A DNA stretch of 64,000 nucleotides from Pseudevernia furfuracea (taxonomy: Eukaryota > Ascomycota > Lecanoromycetes > Lecanorales > Parmeliaceae), in NCBI GenBank assembly GCA_022315425.1, contig JAIUPT010000021.1:124001-188000 (forward strand), given 5' to 3'. Under the pieces are notes generated by a model, which made no database searches, had not been told where the DNA came from, and saw nothing but the letters and a program-made list of their open reading frames with translations. Positions 1 to 10,522 of the stretch are shown piece by piece (the first letter of the stretch is position 1; the number at the start of each line of letters is the position of its first letter). Both the position numbers and the translations under genes were made by a program.

Positions 1-1380
1 CGAAAACGTAGAAAAGGTCAGCCATACAGCCTAGAAGACAAGACGCCGAATCAGGGGCTTCAGGAGCAGCCCAAGCGTCCCAATTCTGTCTCTTCGCACC
101 GACAAGGCTCAGGTAGCCCATCTGACCAACTCACTGGAATTCCTGCGTCTCTTTTCACACCGCTCAGCGTGCGCGAAATCCAAGATCGAAAACCTTCAAG
201 CTTGAGGAAAGATGTGTCTGGGAGTGATGAGCAGAGCGCAGCGAATAGTAACTCGCAAGACTCTGCGTACGGCACAGAAACTATGGTTAAGTATCTAACA
301 CTGGGAGTCTATGGGTCAAGTTGGGGTATCCCATCTGGAAGACCGCCTATCAACCAACGAGTCTCGAGTCTCCGCAAAGAAGACAGCAACAAAAATAGGC
401 AGCCCACCAGCTCTGACAAAGAGGGAACAAAGACGGAATTAGAGCTACCAGGCGGTAATTTCCTGATTGGACTTCAAGGTCAGCTCGAGGAAAATTTACA
501 GAATTCGGAAGACGAACAAGAGACAGGGGTGGGGACAGATGGGGGAAGTGTATCTGAAGAGGGAATCATGCCGAAGAACAGGATAGTCATAAGGACGCTT
601 CACGTTGAGCGAGCCAAAAATAAAGCCGAAGACTCTGACGGATCCCAGGCGGACGAGGATAAATCAATGGTTAAAGTTGACCGCAACCGACTAAGAGTCG
701 TGGTCTACGTCCAACAACCTTTCATATTTACATTCCTGTTCGAGCTTCGAACTGACGCCCTCGCAATGCCATCATTCTACCGATCTCTACATCACCAACT
801 CGGGCCATTGCAGCGCCCACTCCTCGCAAGCACATCACCTAGCAAAGTCTCTGAGCGGCTGTGGGAAGCCGCCGCTCCCAAGAGCACCGCGTCTACCAAG
901 AGTTCTCAGCCAATCTGCGACCTTGTGTACGATCCGGCGAGATTGACAGTGCATACCACGATTCCGAACATCCCAGAGCCTGGCCCCTATCCTGGCGACA
1001 GCCAGGAGGCAGCACCGTGGACTCGAGTCGAAGCTATGAGCGTTCACTCACAGATATTGAATACGTATAGCTCAACGCGCCGGCATACTACAGAGCAGGA
1101 AAGGACTTCAAAGACTAGCAGACAATGGTGGGTGGTCTGGATGCGTCTTCCTCAGGCTGGCTCCGCTCCAGGCAGCGGGAGTGACACTTATCGTGAAGCT
1201 TTCCTCATAAGGAAAGCAAGTGACTACGTTCCGCCTGGCGCGAGAAAGTCGAGCGGCAGATTCGGGAGAGAGGTGAGCGGATCTAGCGCAGCTGGAGGAT
1301 GGGGCCCTGGGAAACTGGCAGAGGGCATTGGAATCGATGCTAGGCAGTACATTGAAGGTCTTCTTAGCCTCAATCGATAG
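1..1380 (+). CDS. C-terminal part of a probable CCZ1-like vacuolar fusion protein (5' end outside window)
   Basis: The frame is open from the first base to TAG at 1378-1380, giving about 459 residues with no start in view, so this is the 3' part of a longer gene. The first 230 residues are Ser/Gln/Glu-rich and disordered. The second half looks folded and holds VVYVQQPFIFTFLFELRT, a WWVVWMRLP segment, EAFLIRKASDYV and the final WGPGKLAEGIGIDARQYIEG. This end resembles fungal Ccz1, which pairs with Mon1 as the guanine-nucleotide exchange factor for Rab7/Ypt7 at late endosomes and vacuoles; the Phe/Leu-rich strand would belong to a longin-like domain. The family call rests on memory of the C-terminus only and the N-terminal longin domain cannot be checked. 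No intron is needed in the visible part. Confidence 0.5.
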   Translation, partial: RKRRKGQPYSLEDKTPNQGLQEQPKRPNSVSSHRQGSGSPSDQLTGIPASLFTPLSVREIQDRKPSSLRKDVSGSDEQSAANSNSQDSAYGTETMVKYLTLGVYGSSWGIPSGRPPINQRVSSLRKEDSNKNRQPTSSDKEGTKTELELPGGNFLIGLQGQLEENLQNSEDEQETGVGTDGGSVSEEGIMPKNRIVIRTLHVERAKNKAEDSDGSQADEDKSMVKVDRNRLRVVVYVQQPFIFTFLFELRTDALAMPSFYRSLHHQLGPLQRPLLASTSPSKVSERLWEAAAPKSTASTKSSQPICDLVYDPARLTVHTTIPNIPEPGPYPGDSQEAAPWTRVEAMSVHSQILNTYSSTRRHTTEQERTSKTSRQWWVVWMRLPQAGSAPGSGSDTYREAFLIRKASDYVPPGARKSSGRFGREVSGSSAAGGWGPGKLAEGIGIDARQYIEGLLSLNR

Positions 1381-1929
1381 CCTGATAATGATTTAGAATT
1401 CCAAACATCTTCCCAACATTGTCAACCCGGACCCCTTGTTTTTAAATCCTCTGTTCATGTTTCTGTCAAAAACATATGATTCCTCAGGTGCTTTGTTTTT
1501 GAATTTTAGAAGATATTCTTATAACAGTAGCATAGCTCCCGAAGGCTCCGTGCCCTGACGAGCATGTAGGCGCTTGATTGGGGTATTTCCGATTTTAGTG
1601 ACGCGTGGAGGAGGAGACGCGGCGAACAGGAGTCTGATCCGGTAGTCTCGCCGCAATACTCGTAGTCTTTTGGAATTAAGGAAGCTATGTACGTATGTGG
1701 CAGTCATCACTCATCAGGGGAAGGCTGGAAGGTTAGAGTAGAAGTTCGAAGTTAGAAGTAGATGACCTACTCGTATCATCTGCTTGAGGAGGACAGTGTG
1801 TATGTGTAGTCACTGGTGTGAGAGAGAGCCTCAGCCCAGTTGCTTCCCCCTTTCCATTAGCTAGCGACAGAGGCTCAGATGGATTGGACAAATCAGAAGC
1901 TGCCCTGAAAACTTTGCTTTCTGCCTTCG

Positions 1930-1971
1930 GGCTCCAGGCTCCAGGCTCCAGGCTCCAGGCTCCAGGCTCCA
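1930..1971 (+). repeat. Tandem 7-mer GGCTCCA x6
   Basis: Six exact head-to-tail copies of GGCTCCA (42 bp) with no mismatch. The unit length of 7 is not a multiple of 3 and the site is intergenic, so it is not a coding repeat. Confidence 0.95.
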
Positions 1972-2280
1972 CCCGCGGTTATAGGTATTACTGTATGTAC
2001 CTATTAGTATTATCATTGGCTAACAATAACTTGAATAATAAGGGTGCATTGCCCTGAATTCCTCGTACTCACCCTGTCACCTTACCCCTGAAAGGCGGGC
2101 CGCAACCCCACCAAAGTGACCAAATTAAACCCCTGGAACAGAATAATACTGTACATTCTCTTTTTTCTCTTTCTTCAACCCTCAATCATTCTTTGTCTCA
2201 CCTTCTTTCCTTACCACTCACTCACTCACTTTCTTTTTCCCCCTCCGCGGTCCTAGTGACCAGCATCCATTCATTCTTTT

Positions 2281-2313
2281 AGCATTCTTCTAGCATTCTT
2301 TTAGCATTCTTTC
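2281..2313 (+). repeat. Three copies of AGCATTCTTYT upstream of the secreted-protein gene
   Basis: Copies at 2281-2291, 2292-2302 and 2303-2313, differing only at the last one or two bases; related CATTCATTC sequence precedes them. They lie 170-200 bp upstream of the ATG at 2480, in promoter or 5' leader. Function unknown. Confidence 0.85.
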
Positions 2314-2479
2314 AAAGCCAGCATTCCCCTTCCTCTGTTCTGTCAATACCTCAAATTCCCTAACAGAAAGACCAAAACACCATCGAAGCACGACGATCGC
2401 TAGTCGACTCATCACACTCTTTATCCATCTCTCCTCCAACTCAAATCGATTAACATCCAAAGCCTTCTCATCAGTAGCC

Positions 2480-3696
2480 ATGAAGCTATCTACAACCCTC
2501 GCTTTCAGCGCCGTCTTAGCCTTGTCTTCCGCCATGCCTTTGGAGAAGAGACAAGACATCACCATTACCACCACAATTGACGTTATCGAGACCGTTGACC
2601 TTGTTGTTACAGTCGTAAGGCACTTTTCTAGTTTATGTCTTTCTGTTCGAGACTGTCTTTTGAGTCGCGAGGCATGCTGCAGGAGCAGGTTGTCCAAATT
2701 AGCACCCCTTTTGCTCCCCAGACATGCCTTGTTCCCCAAGCTTTCATCTGAAGATGGCAATGCTGACTCCGAAATGTGCTAGTGGCTTCCACCTGGGGGC
2801 AAGCCAGCCGACCAAGAGCAAGACAAGCAAGTCGCACGACCAAATACACCAAACCCAGCACCTGTCGTCCAGATCACCCCTGTGGAAGACGCAGCGATTC
2901 CTGCCCAAACCTCGCAACCAGTAGCACAGCAAAGTTCCCCAGAAGCAGCTCAAAACCAGGCGAATCAAGCCCAAGAACAGACAAATCAAGCTCAAGCAGC
3001 CAAGAACCAGGCGGCTCAAGAGCAGTCAATACAAGCGCAAAACCAGGCAAACCAAGCCCAAGAACAGACGAATGATAACAAAGCAGCTCAGAACCAGGCA
3101 GCTCCTGCACCGCAATCATCACCGCCTACAGTCACAGCACCAGCTCCTGTTGAATCTCCAGCAGTCCCACCAGCGACCCAAGACAGTACTTCGTCCGATC
3201 AAACACAGCCAACGTCTGGCGGTTCATGTGGCGAAATTGGAGGCGCTTGTACCGCCACCAATGTTACCTACTTTGGAGGGGGACTGGGTGCTTGTGGCTG
3301 GTCCAATGATACAACGTCCGAGGACTTTTTTGCGCTTGCTCACGGTGCGCCTTGCCCCCCTTCCCCGTTTCTTTCTTACCTGCCCATAACGAGTTGACGG
3401 AAGCCACTGACATTAGAATCATGTAGATATGATGGGGTTGCAATCGAATGGAAACCCCTTCTGCGGTCGTACAGCGGCCATCGTGTACCAGGGCAAGACT
3501 ATCCATGGGACTTTAACAGACAAATGCATGGGATGCGTAAGACTCTCCCTCAGGAAACCTTTCGGCTGGTATTGGGATCTGACCACGAATTGTGTAGGGT
3601 CTCCAATCTATCGATCTCTCGCAACATCTATACGATCAAATGTTCGTTGAGAGCACGGGCAACTACCACGATGTCGAGTGGCATTTCACCAGCTAG
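2480..3696 (+). CDS. Secreted double-psi beta-barrel (RlpA/expansin-like) protein with Q/N/A-rich linker
   Basis: Four exons: 2480-2614, 2783-3344, 3427-3536, 3598-3696 (301 aa; the sum is divisible by 3). The protein starts MKLSTTLAFSAVLALSSAMP, a signal peptide followed by EKR, a likely Kex2 site. A low-complexity linker (about residues 80-195) contains the motif QNQANQAQEQTN twice, then Pro/Thr/Ser-rich sequence. The C-terminal 100 residues match the fungal DPBB domain: CGEIGGACTATNVTYF, GLGACGW, a paired-Cys segment with LTDKCMGC, SIDLSQHLYDQM and the closing NYHDVEWHF. Small secreted DPBB proteins of fungi include expansin-like, barwin-like and protease-inhibitor types; none has a single settled function. 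The last exon is read in a frame different from the longest open frame around it, and the conserved domain ending supports that splice. Extracellular location is inferred from the signal peptide. Which DPBB subtype it is cannot be told here. Confidence 0.85.
2951..3110 (+). repeat. Degenerate coding repeat (Gln/Asn/Ala)
   Basis: Inside exon 2 of the secreted DPBB gene. Blocks of the type CARAACCAGGCRAAYCAAGC recur, and QNQANQAQEQTN is encoded near both ends of the array with diverged copies between. It reads in frame throughout, so copy-number change in whole units would keep the protein intact. Confidence 0.8.
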
Positions 3697-4516
3697 AGAT
3701 CGTATCATTTTTACGCTAAGTAGGCTCCGCTGGTCGGAAGGGTTACATATTGCATGAGTATGGTTTGGAGCATTTACACTAGGGGAATTGAAATACTTTT
3801 GAGTACATGCCCTTGAGCATAGAGGTTGGATACTTCGACGAGTTCACGATCTTTACGATCTCTTTGACCGATGATGCTGAGCGTTAGGCTCAAGGAAAAG
3901 CTTTCATGTACATGTTCACGTGGTCACGGTAAGGAGCTGTGCAGGCACAGCAACTACCCATGGACCTTGATATTGTGTCAGTGTCTTGCCGTCAAGAAGG
4001 GGTACCATCTTTTATCTTGGCAGTAAAGATAGCAATCTTCACTGAATCCATGTCTTTGAACCAGAGATAGACGCAATACAGGGTACGAATTAAAGGAATG
4101 AATAAAGAAAGGTTTAGAGGAAGAATATCCCGAAGGGCGCAAAGGCTGATCATCAGTGAATTGAGCGTTGTTCGTTTTCTTGTTCAATCCTTTATGACCT
4201 ATATCTTCGTATCCGTCTAAGACCTTGACTTTCCAAACCGCAGTAGCACTGGGATTTACATTGTAAACTTCGCAATTGCTGATTACGCGGACCGAGACTG
4301 CTGCCCTAAAAAGGATATTGGAGTAGGGTTCGTACTTATGCAAATCAGAAAGCGACGAGGATAGGCTCTCTCTAATACACGTTTTCATCGTTGACAACAT
4401 CCTTCTAAGCTCTTAGAGAAAGGGCCAGTGAATCCCACTTGCTCACTCGCCAGTCAGTACTATTCTAGATATCTGGATGAATGACTTCTCAGTTAGGTCG
4501 AAGGCTAGGATAGCTA
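3697..4516. other. Intergenic region between convergent genes
   Basis: Lies between the 3' ends of the DPBB gene (+) and the LtrA gene (-). A 140-codon minus-strand frame (3978-4400) exists but shows no family motif and lies beyond the LtrA stop codon I favour; it is probably 3' untranslated sequence. I see nothing else. Confidence 0.5.
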
Positions 4517-7500
4517 TCATATTTGCTGCAGACGGGTAAGCGCGTCGTGCCAGTGAGGGTTTGGGATTTCATGAGACTTACATCGTAGTAGGCTTTTTCT
4601 CCGCCGTCCTCAAGTTGAATCTCCTCCAATCTGATGGTCGTCCCCGATTTGACTGCGTCCATGGCCAATTTTCTCTTGACGGGGCAATTTGCACGGTACC
4701 TGCATTGTGTCGTGCACTTCCAGAAATCATCATGTATTGACGTGGATCCATAGACATCGACCATCAAGGTGAGCACTATCAACCCAGTTGTGATCGACAC
4801 CAAGCTCAGTGAGCTAAGAGAGTCGGCTAGTGGTAGGAAGATGAGGATCATGGCCACAGAGACTCGTAGGGAGATCCGACACCGCTTCCCAATACGCTCG
4901 CCATCAAACTCTTCTAGATTACAATCTCGGAGTCAGTATTGCGTATTAGATGGGGAGTATTGGGCCTTGGAACATGTTTACAGAGTAGACACGCCCAAGA
5001 AATGTCTCAAGACTCAAAATTTGGTCCAAAAGAGGAGAAACGGACTCCAAAAATACGTACTGTGGACGTGGCATAAAGATATGATGCCTAGTGAGAGGTC
5101 AACACATGGGGCTCTAAGGTGAAACACTGGAGGACGAAAGTGGCGTACTCATGGAGAGTAAAGCAACACCCAAGCCTGCGCAGTAAAACCATCGCAACCC
5201 AGAGGATACCTCTGGCTTAGAGCTACCCGTGTATGCGTCTGTTAAGTCATCGACGTTGACATCATGACAGTCGGTCGCCAGTACCAGCCGGGACAGAGAT
5301 GCTCCAGCCAGGACATATGCCATGATAAACGGCAAATGTACTGTTGTCCAAATCAAGGCTGTGGCAGAAATGTAAGTAATGAACCAATCAAGTTACCAAG
5401 AGTGGGAAGCTTACAAGACGCGAAGTGACGGCGGATGGCATGTGTATATAGGTTCCACGAATCTGCAAATTTGGATTAGCACGGCCAATTACTGGAGTTC
5501 TACACTTATACCAATCTCGAAATATAGCCAGTTGAAGCAGAAGGCCTGGATCAAGCCCAAGACGGCTTTACCAAAGAATCTATTCTGTTTGAGCAGATTG
5601 GTTGGAAATAAGATGAACCACATACGCATTGATGCCATAAGCGGCTCTGTTCTGGAATAAAAGAGCAACAACGCTGTAACCAAAGACCAAGGTGACGAAT
5701 GCGTTTGTTCGCTCCGCTGTTGAACGCCAGTCAATACTGCATGCTGATAGGGAGGTAGCACGTACTCTTGTGCTCAATGTTGATAGCTGACCGTACAGAT
5801 GTCACTCATGGCTGCCGACTTAGGTCGCTTGACTTCAAAGGACGGCTCACCTGGGAAGAAATCAAACCATTTGGGATACTTCGCTACCCATGATGAATGC
5901 ATTGGACTTGCATTGGCCCATCGCATGATAGATATTGCGGTTAGTACCCCGAGCAAGTCTGCCAATAATCAGCAAAGATGGCCCCAAGCCCAAATTTCGC
6001 ATAGGAAATCTGACCAAGAACAATTGCAATCCAAATCAAGGCCAAGCGATGAGGATATTCGACTTGAACGCTGGCGATCCATATTGTAGCAGGAATAGCG
6101 ATGCAAAGAGCGTTGAGGATCATATATCCTCGAACCATTGGCAATAGATATCCAATCCATAAGAAGTTGACGGCGTGGCACAGCCTTTGGGCAAGCTATC
6201 GAATGTTAGCCAAAGGAGTGGCCGGCAGGCAGGCAGGCTAAATAGGTAGAAGGGTCTAGCTGTTCAAGACCAATGCATTGATGAGGGGGAAAACGCGGAT
6301 GAGAATACAGCCTTTAAATGCTCCGCCGGGCTTGAGAGTAATTCAGATCTATTGTTTTGCTTGGCCTCGTTTCCAACCACGCATCAAGCAGACCATGTGC
6401 CAGCACCCCAGTAATGAGGCTTTTTCTGAAAGCTCACCGAAATGAGTCGTAGGGAAGACAGCAGGAAATGGTTACTAACGTAGAACGCAATAAGCTGTAT
6501 CCAGGTAGTCTCAAAAGCCTGGGCGATATTCAGGGTGAAGCCGAAGAGACATATCATCAGAAAAAGCACGAGGACACGTTGAAATATGTCATCTGGGAAA
6601 GATTCAGTAGACCACGCTAGTGTATCAAGGGATTTACCGACTCGATTCTAAATTTGCACGGTATCAGCGGCGAAGTCCAACTTTTGGTAAGGTAAGGATA
6701 CATACCAAACCAGGATACTACCAAAGTAAGATCGGTCCACATCTTGAACGCCAGGGCAAACGTGACGGCGAACTTGAGCAAACTAAACCCTGTTGCGTTC
6801 TCTGCGGCAGTGTCTCCGATGACGGATATTATCCCTACATAAAGCAGATCGATGAAAAGCTCGAAAGAAGCTACCTCTTCAACTTCGGAGGCTCGCCAGA
6901 GAAGGCCTTTGTGCCAATACTGGCGCATGATTGGCTTTTTCCAGAACTTCAAAGCCTGGCCTTTCCGCCGCTCGGCTTCCCAGTCACGATGAGAAGAAGA
7001 CCGGTCACCGCTTAGAGAGCTGGTAGAAGAGTCTGGATCCCTTGTTCCTACACCTCAATGTATCAGCGTTCTTGTACTTGCACAAAACCAGTCTCTGTCC
7101 TCACTAATATGTGCGTCATAACCGAATTTCGAGAAGTTGGCGTCGAGGGCCACACCATGGTCACTCAGATGCAGAAGTTCGTCTGCCAACGTATCAAGCT
7201 CTGATTTGACAAGCTCGAATTCATCGTAGATCTGGCCATGTTGAGTGCGAAGATGGTGTCTTCGACTCTCATGAAACGCGTGGATTTCTCTCACCGCCTC
7301 GAGCTGGGTCATATGAGTAGAGTGTACCATCTTACAAGATCCGAAGACTCACGTGTTCTGTCGAGCCATGGAGGTAGCAATCAAAATTATCGTCCGGTTC
7401 AATGTTCGGCAGAGTACTGCACAGGCTTCGGGGTCAGAGTTGCTTCTTCAGGCGCGGCTTTGAGACTAGTCTGAGAAGCAATCACAGTACTCTACTGCCC

Positions 7501-7722
7501 AAATACGTATTGCGACTTGAAATCCAACAGGAGAGGATTCCACCAAAAATTTACACACCGCGTGAGATGAACATGCTCTTCTGGTGTATTAGCGATGTGG
7601 ACTCGTCTTCCGTTCGGCCTAAGCAGTCTTTTCAGTCGTCGGCCAGTATGGAAATGTCCCTGTCCATGAGATGCTTGGGGTGGAGTCGAAGTATCCAAAG
7701 GTCGCGTCGACGCGATTTCCAT
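4517..7722 (-). CDS. LtrA-domain (low temperature requirement A-like) multi-pass membrane protein
   Basis: Fifteen exons on the minus strand: 7722-7559, 7416-7353, 7303-7105, 7047-6706, 6616-6480, 6195-6015, 5958-5851, 5786-5766, 5716-5626, 5579-5512, 5462-5415, 5358-5149, 5087-5061, 4913-4582, 4525-4517 (666 aa, in frame throughout). The N-terminal 170 residues are soluble and charged (HANT-type segment RRVHIANTPEEHV, then LDANFSKFGYDAHIRTRD). The membrane part opens with KPIMRQYWHKG and the LtrA signature FELFIDLLYVGII, then about ten hydrophobic helices including IEHKTERTNAFVTLVFGYS and FFGKAVLGLIQAFCFNW. Bacterial LtrA was named from a Listeria cold-growth locus; the molecular role of fungal homologues is not known, though a transporter or channel role is plausible from topology. 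Exons of 21 and 27 nt were accepted because they restore conserved residues and both frames. The last 9-nt exon (ending QI) is the least certain part. No upstream signal was recognised. Confidence 0.85.
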
Positions 7723-8038
7723 TGCAGGACAACAATGATGTGATGCACAAACACGATTCTACTCACATACGTACTCTACAATCCAACGCTGAAGTCTCCC
7801 GTGGGTTAGACTACGCCGTCGCGGCTCCTAAGTATTTATATACCGTAGCAGTAATCTATATCCACCAACCACCAGGGTTCATTAAACTCAATCGATGGTT
7901 ATTATTCACCAATGCTATTAATGACCTATTAATTATCATGAAGCCCTACGCTTGCTTCATCTTTCTCGAGATCAATAATCAATAATGTGGACAGAATTTT
8001 TGTGAAGAGGACTTTTGTGCTCGTCCCCGTGTACTCCA
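7723..8038. other. Short intergenic region
   Basis: AT-rich spacer between the LtrA start codon (promoter side) and the 3' end of the NatA gene, both on the minus strand. No gene or clear motif seen. Confidence 0.6.
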
Positions 8039-8800
8039 CTATATTCTACTTTCATTTTTCTCCACCAAATCACCCACACCCAGTACTCTCCCCAACCTGA
8101 CCTTCCTCTTTTTTCCTCTCTCGCCCCCCTTCTTCCCTTCCTCCTTTTTGCCCGCACTTCCAACCTCATCGCCCTCGTCCGCATACGTATCCTCTAACGC
8201 CTCTCGCAGATTGGTCAGGTCCATCTTCATGCTATATGCGTCCTCCCCATCCGCGTAGTACTTGGACTCCACCTTCTCGACCTCGAAACCTAGCGTATCC
8301 CTGTACAAACGTAAGGCGGCGATGTTGGCCAATCGAACATGGAGAGACACGTATTGTGCACCGAATGTTTCCACCATAGCTCGTTCTAGTTGACACAGTC
8401 TTGCGTCAGCTTCATGAAACCCTTGTTTGACATGGGTCTGCGTTTTGGAATCGGATTCTCGGAGCTTGGAGGAGAGGTTACACATACGACTCTGCCTCAT
8501 GAGCTTTTCCGCCAGGCCTAACCGTCTATGCGTTCTCATAACACTCAAACTTGTGATGTGCCCATGTTGTATACCATTCACCGGCTCTTCCTCCATTTTG
8601 GCAAGGACATATCCGACGATTTTTGGGGGGTCGTAAGGTGTTCTTTTGGGACGAGATACATCCACGGCAACGTAGGAGAGTTGCGGCCAAGAAAGAGCAT
8701 GGTAGAGGTAATACTTTAGGAAATAATTCTCTGGTAAGTTTGTGATGTTGGTGGACTGGACGTGGGGTATATCGGCGGGGGTGAGGACGCGGACGTCCAT
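8039..8800 (-). CDS. ARD1: N-terminal acetyltransferase A catalytic subunit (Naa10/Ard1)
   Basis: Two exons, 8800-8488 and 8385-8039, giving 219 aa. NatA acetylates the alpha-amino group of nascent proteins starting with Ser, Ala, Thr, Gly, Val or Cys after Met removal, on the ribosome with Naa15. The sequence has the GNAT fold signature in order: MDVRVLTPADIPHVQ at the N-terminus, NITNLPENY, YVLAKMEE, the acetyl-CoA loop RTHRRLGLAEKLM, MVETFGAQYVSLHVR and AALRLYRDTLGFEVEKVE. The tail is charged and Lys/Glu-rich, as in fungal Ard1. The 102-bp intron has a multiple of three bases and no stop codon, so an unspliced reading runs through as 253 codons; splicing is preferred because it recreates MRQSQRAMVETF, the conserved sequence. 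The downstream neighbour on the same strand is unrelated. Confidence 0.93.
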   Translation of the reverse strand: MDVRVLTPADIPHVQSTNITNLPENYFLKYYLYHALSWPQLSYVAVDVSRPKRTPYDPPKIVGYVLAKMEEEPVNGIQHGHITSLSVMRTHRRLGLAEKLMRQSRMCNLSSKLRESDSKTQTHVKQGFHEADARLCQLERAMVETFGAQYVSLHVRLANIAALRLYRDTLGFEVEKVESKYYADGEDAYSMKMDLTNLREALEDTYADEGDEVGSAGKKEEGKKGGERGKKRKVRLGRVLGVGDLVEKNESRI

Positions 8801-9694
8801 TGGTGGTAAGCTTTGGGATTTTTTGGCTGCCTACTCGCTGTGAGGCTGTGTTCTTACAGCTGCTGTGAGAGTCTCGGTAACAAGGACGATGGAAAGCAAA
8901 AGATCAGAGGTGATGCAGCACCCTCACCAGAGTGATTAGGTCATGCCCTAATCGAACGAGCACGCTCACCTTTTATCCTTTCACTTAGGTATCTTAAATA
9001 TAAATAATCGATAATTATTATGATTAGTTATATAAACGTGAATACTGATGGAGTACTCCACCAAAAAATGTGCCTACTTATTCATAATATGTGAAGACAT
9101 ACATTCCGTAGCCTTATAATAGTACAACTCCTTCAGGCTTTGAGGGACTTTTTTGTATATGTGATTATTCTAGACGTGCTATTGCAGAAAGGTACCACCA
9201 GCAGCAGCAGCCGCCACGTTTGATTTAGGTTGGAGATGATCTCGGTATTATGCTTGCCTTGTAGATGCCAGTTGGGAAAGTTGCAATTAGCAATATGCTA
9301 GGTAAGTGCTCGAATTTTGTACTCTTAGCAACCGATCCTTTTAAAGAAAGGGTTAGATTGAAGGTCTGATATCGAAACAACTAGTGTCTACTACTCGGAT
9401 GATCTTTGATCTTCTGGATGATTATTTTTTTGCATTGATCAGTCAATGAATACAAGAACAAAGATGATACTGCTCTACGACACTCTTGAAAGTACAACGG
9501 ACAGCTTCGACTGATTATGTTTTGTCAAGCTAGCATAGAAACATCGCTCAATTGTCGATCTCGACTGATATGGGTTCCAATGCGTATGACATCTCACTAA
9601 CGCACTAGGTCGCAAGACAACAAATTGATTTCCACCTTGGGAAGACTGTGGGCTTGCAAGCCTGCCAATTACATGGCGCCCAACTTGAACCCTG
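8801..9694. other. Intergenic region
   Basis: AT-rich, between the NatA start codon and the 3' end of the DUF4430 gene. It should contain the NatA promoter. No gene, repeat array or RNA gene recognised. Confidence 0.6.
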
Positions 9695-10522
9695 TCAATT
9701 TGTCACGGTAACATTCATCACGTTCGACCGAGTGTCATTTCCCCTATGCGCCTTGTACTGAAAGAATCCAGTGTGAAAAAGATAAAGCGTAGCCTTTCCT
9801 TCAGCGTTAGTCATGACACCGTCAACAGACGCATTCTGGGTTGCATTTCCACTCAAACCGTCGGTGACGGTGACGGCGAAACCTTTTCCCTTCTTGACAG
9901 TCACCGTCTCGGGCTCCAGTTTTAAGAAGGCGGGTAATGGAGGATCCAATCCATACCCAAATGGCCCTTGATCCATGAACGCCCATAACACATCGTCACC
10001 TGGATTCAACAGCTGCTGGCATCCACTGAGGGTCAAACCTTCCCCAAATTGCGGAATCTTGTAGTTGACTAGTAAGACCCAGTTGTGGTAATAGCTGTCA
10101 TTCAAGGGGCCAGCGCCATAAGCTTCCGTCTTCGCGATCCTGTCAACATCCCAGTCGTTGAACTCGCCATCGAAACTACCATTGTAGGTGAAGCCACGAA
10201 TCTTTGCAACAGCGTCGAGAGCATCTACAGGAGTATTTCCGGGTGGTTTCCCAGGATTGCTACCTGCACCTTGACCATTACAGGGATAGGTCACGCCATC
10301 CATGGTGATGTTACGGGGGCCCGAGGTTATGGGACCTTCGTAAAGGGTAGAAACATTGGTCTCGATGCGAATATTGACTGTATTGTCTCTATAGTCTCAA
10401 TGAGACCTTGAATTGAGAATAATTGAGGGAGTGGACGCGTACCCTTTAGTTTCCGATGCAGCGTTTGTATTTCGGATTCCCAAATAGGCACTGATGATTA
10501 GAAAGGCACCACGAAAAAGCAT
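9695..10522 (-). CDS. Secreted protein with DUF4430 (transcobalamin-like C-terminal) domain
   Basis: Two exons, 10522-10443 and 10388-9695 (257 aa). The N-terminus MLFRGAFLIISAYLGIRNTNA is a signal peptide. Then DNTVNIRIETNVSTLYEGPI starts a beta-sandwich domain like bacterial DUF4430, with the hallmark features DALDAVAKIRGFTY and, near the end, NPGDDVLWAFM; such domains in bacteria often sit on surface or cobalamin-binding-like proteins. The last 70 residues form a second beta-rich segment (FLKLEPETVTVKKGKGFAVT...) resembling an Ig-like or carboxypeptidase-regulatory fold. Several NxS/T sites fit a secreted glycoprotein. The acceptor was placed at 10389 rather than the AG at 10378 because only that joins the two frames. 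The role in fungi is unknown; it is not a recognised toxin or enzyme. Confidence 0.75.

Larger units (their letters stand above)
1381..2479. other. Intergenic region with simple repeats
   Basis: No convincing gene. It holds the GGCTCCA array (1930-1971), an ACTC run near 2213-2231 and three AGCATTCTTYT copies (2281-2313). The last 300 bases are strongly pyrimidine-rich, as expected for the promoter and leader of the secreted-protein gene that follows. Confidence 0.6.

Noticed and set aside
2640..2665. GTTCGAGAC, a tRNA B-box-like sequence
   Set aside because: No acceptor stem, A box or cloverleaf around it; lies in an intron.
2290..2760. 156-codon minus frame over the DPBB gene leader and first exon
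   Set aside because: Mirror of exon 1 and intron 1 of the supported plus-strand gene.
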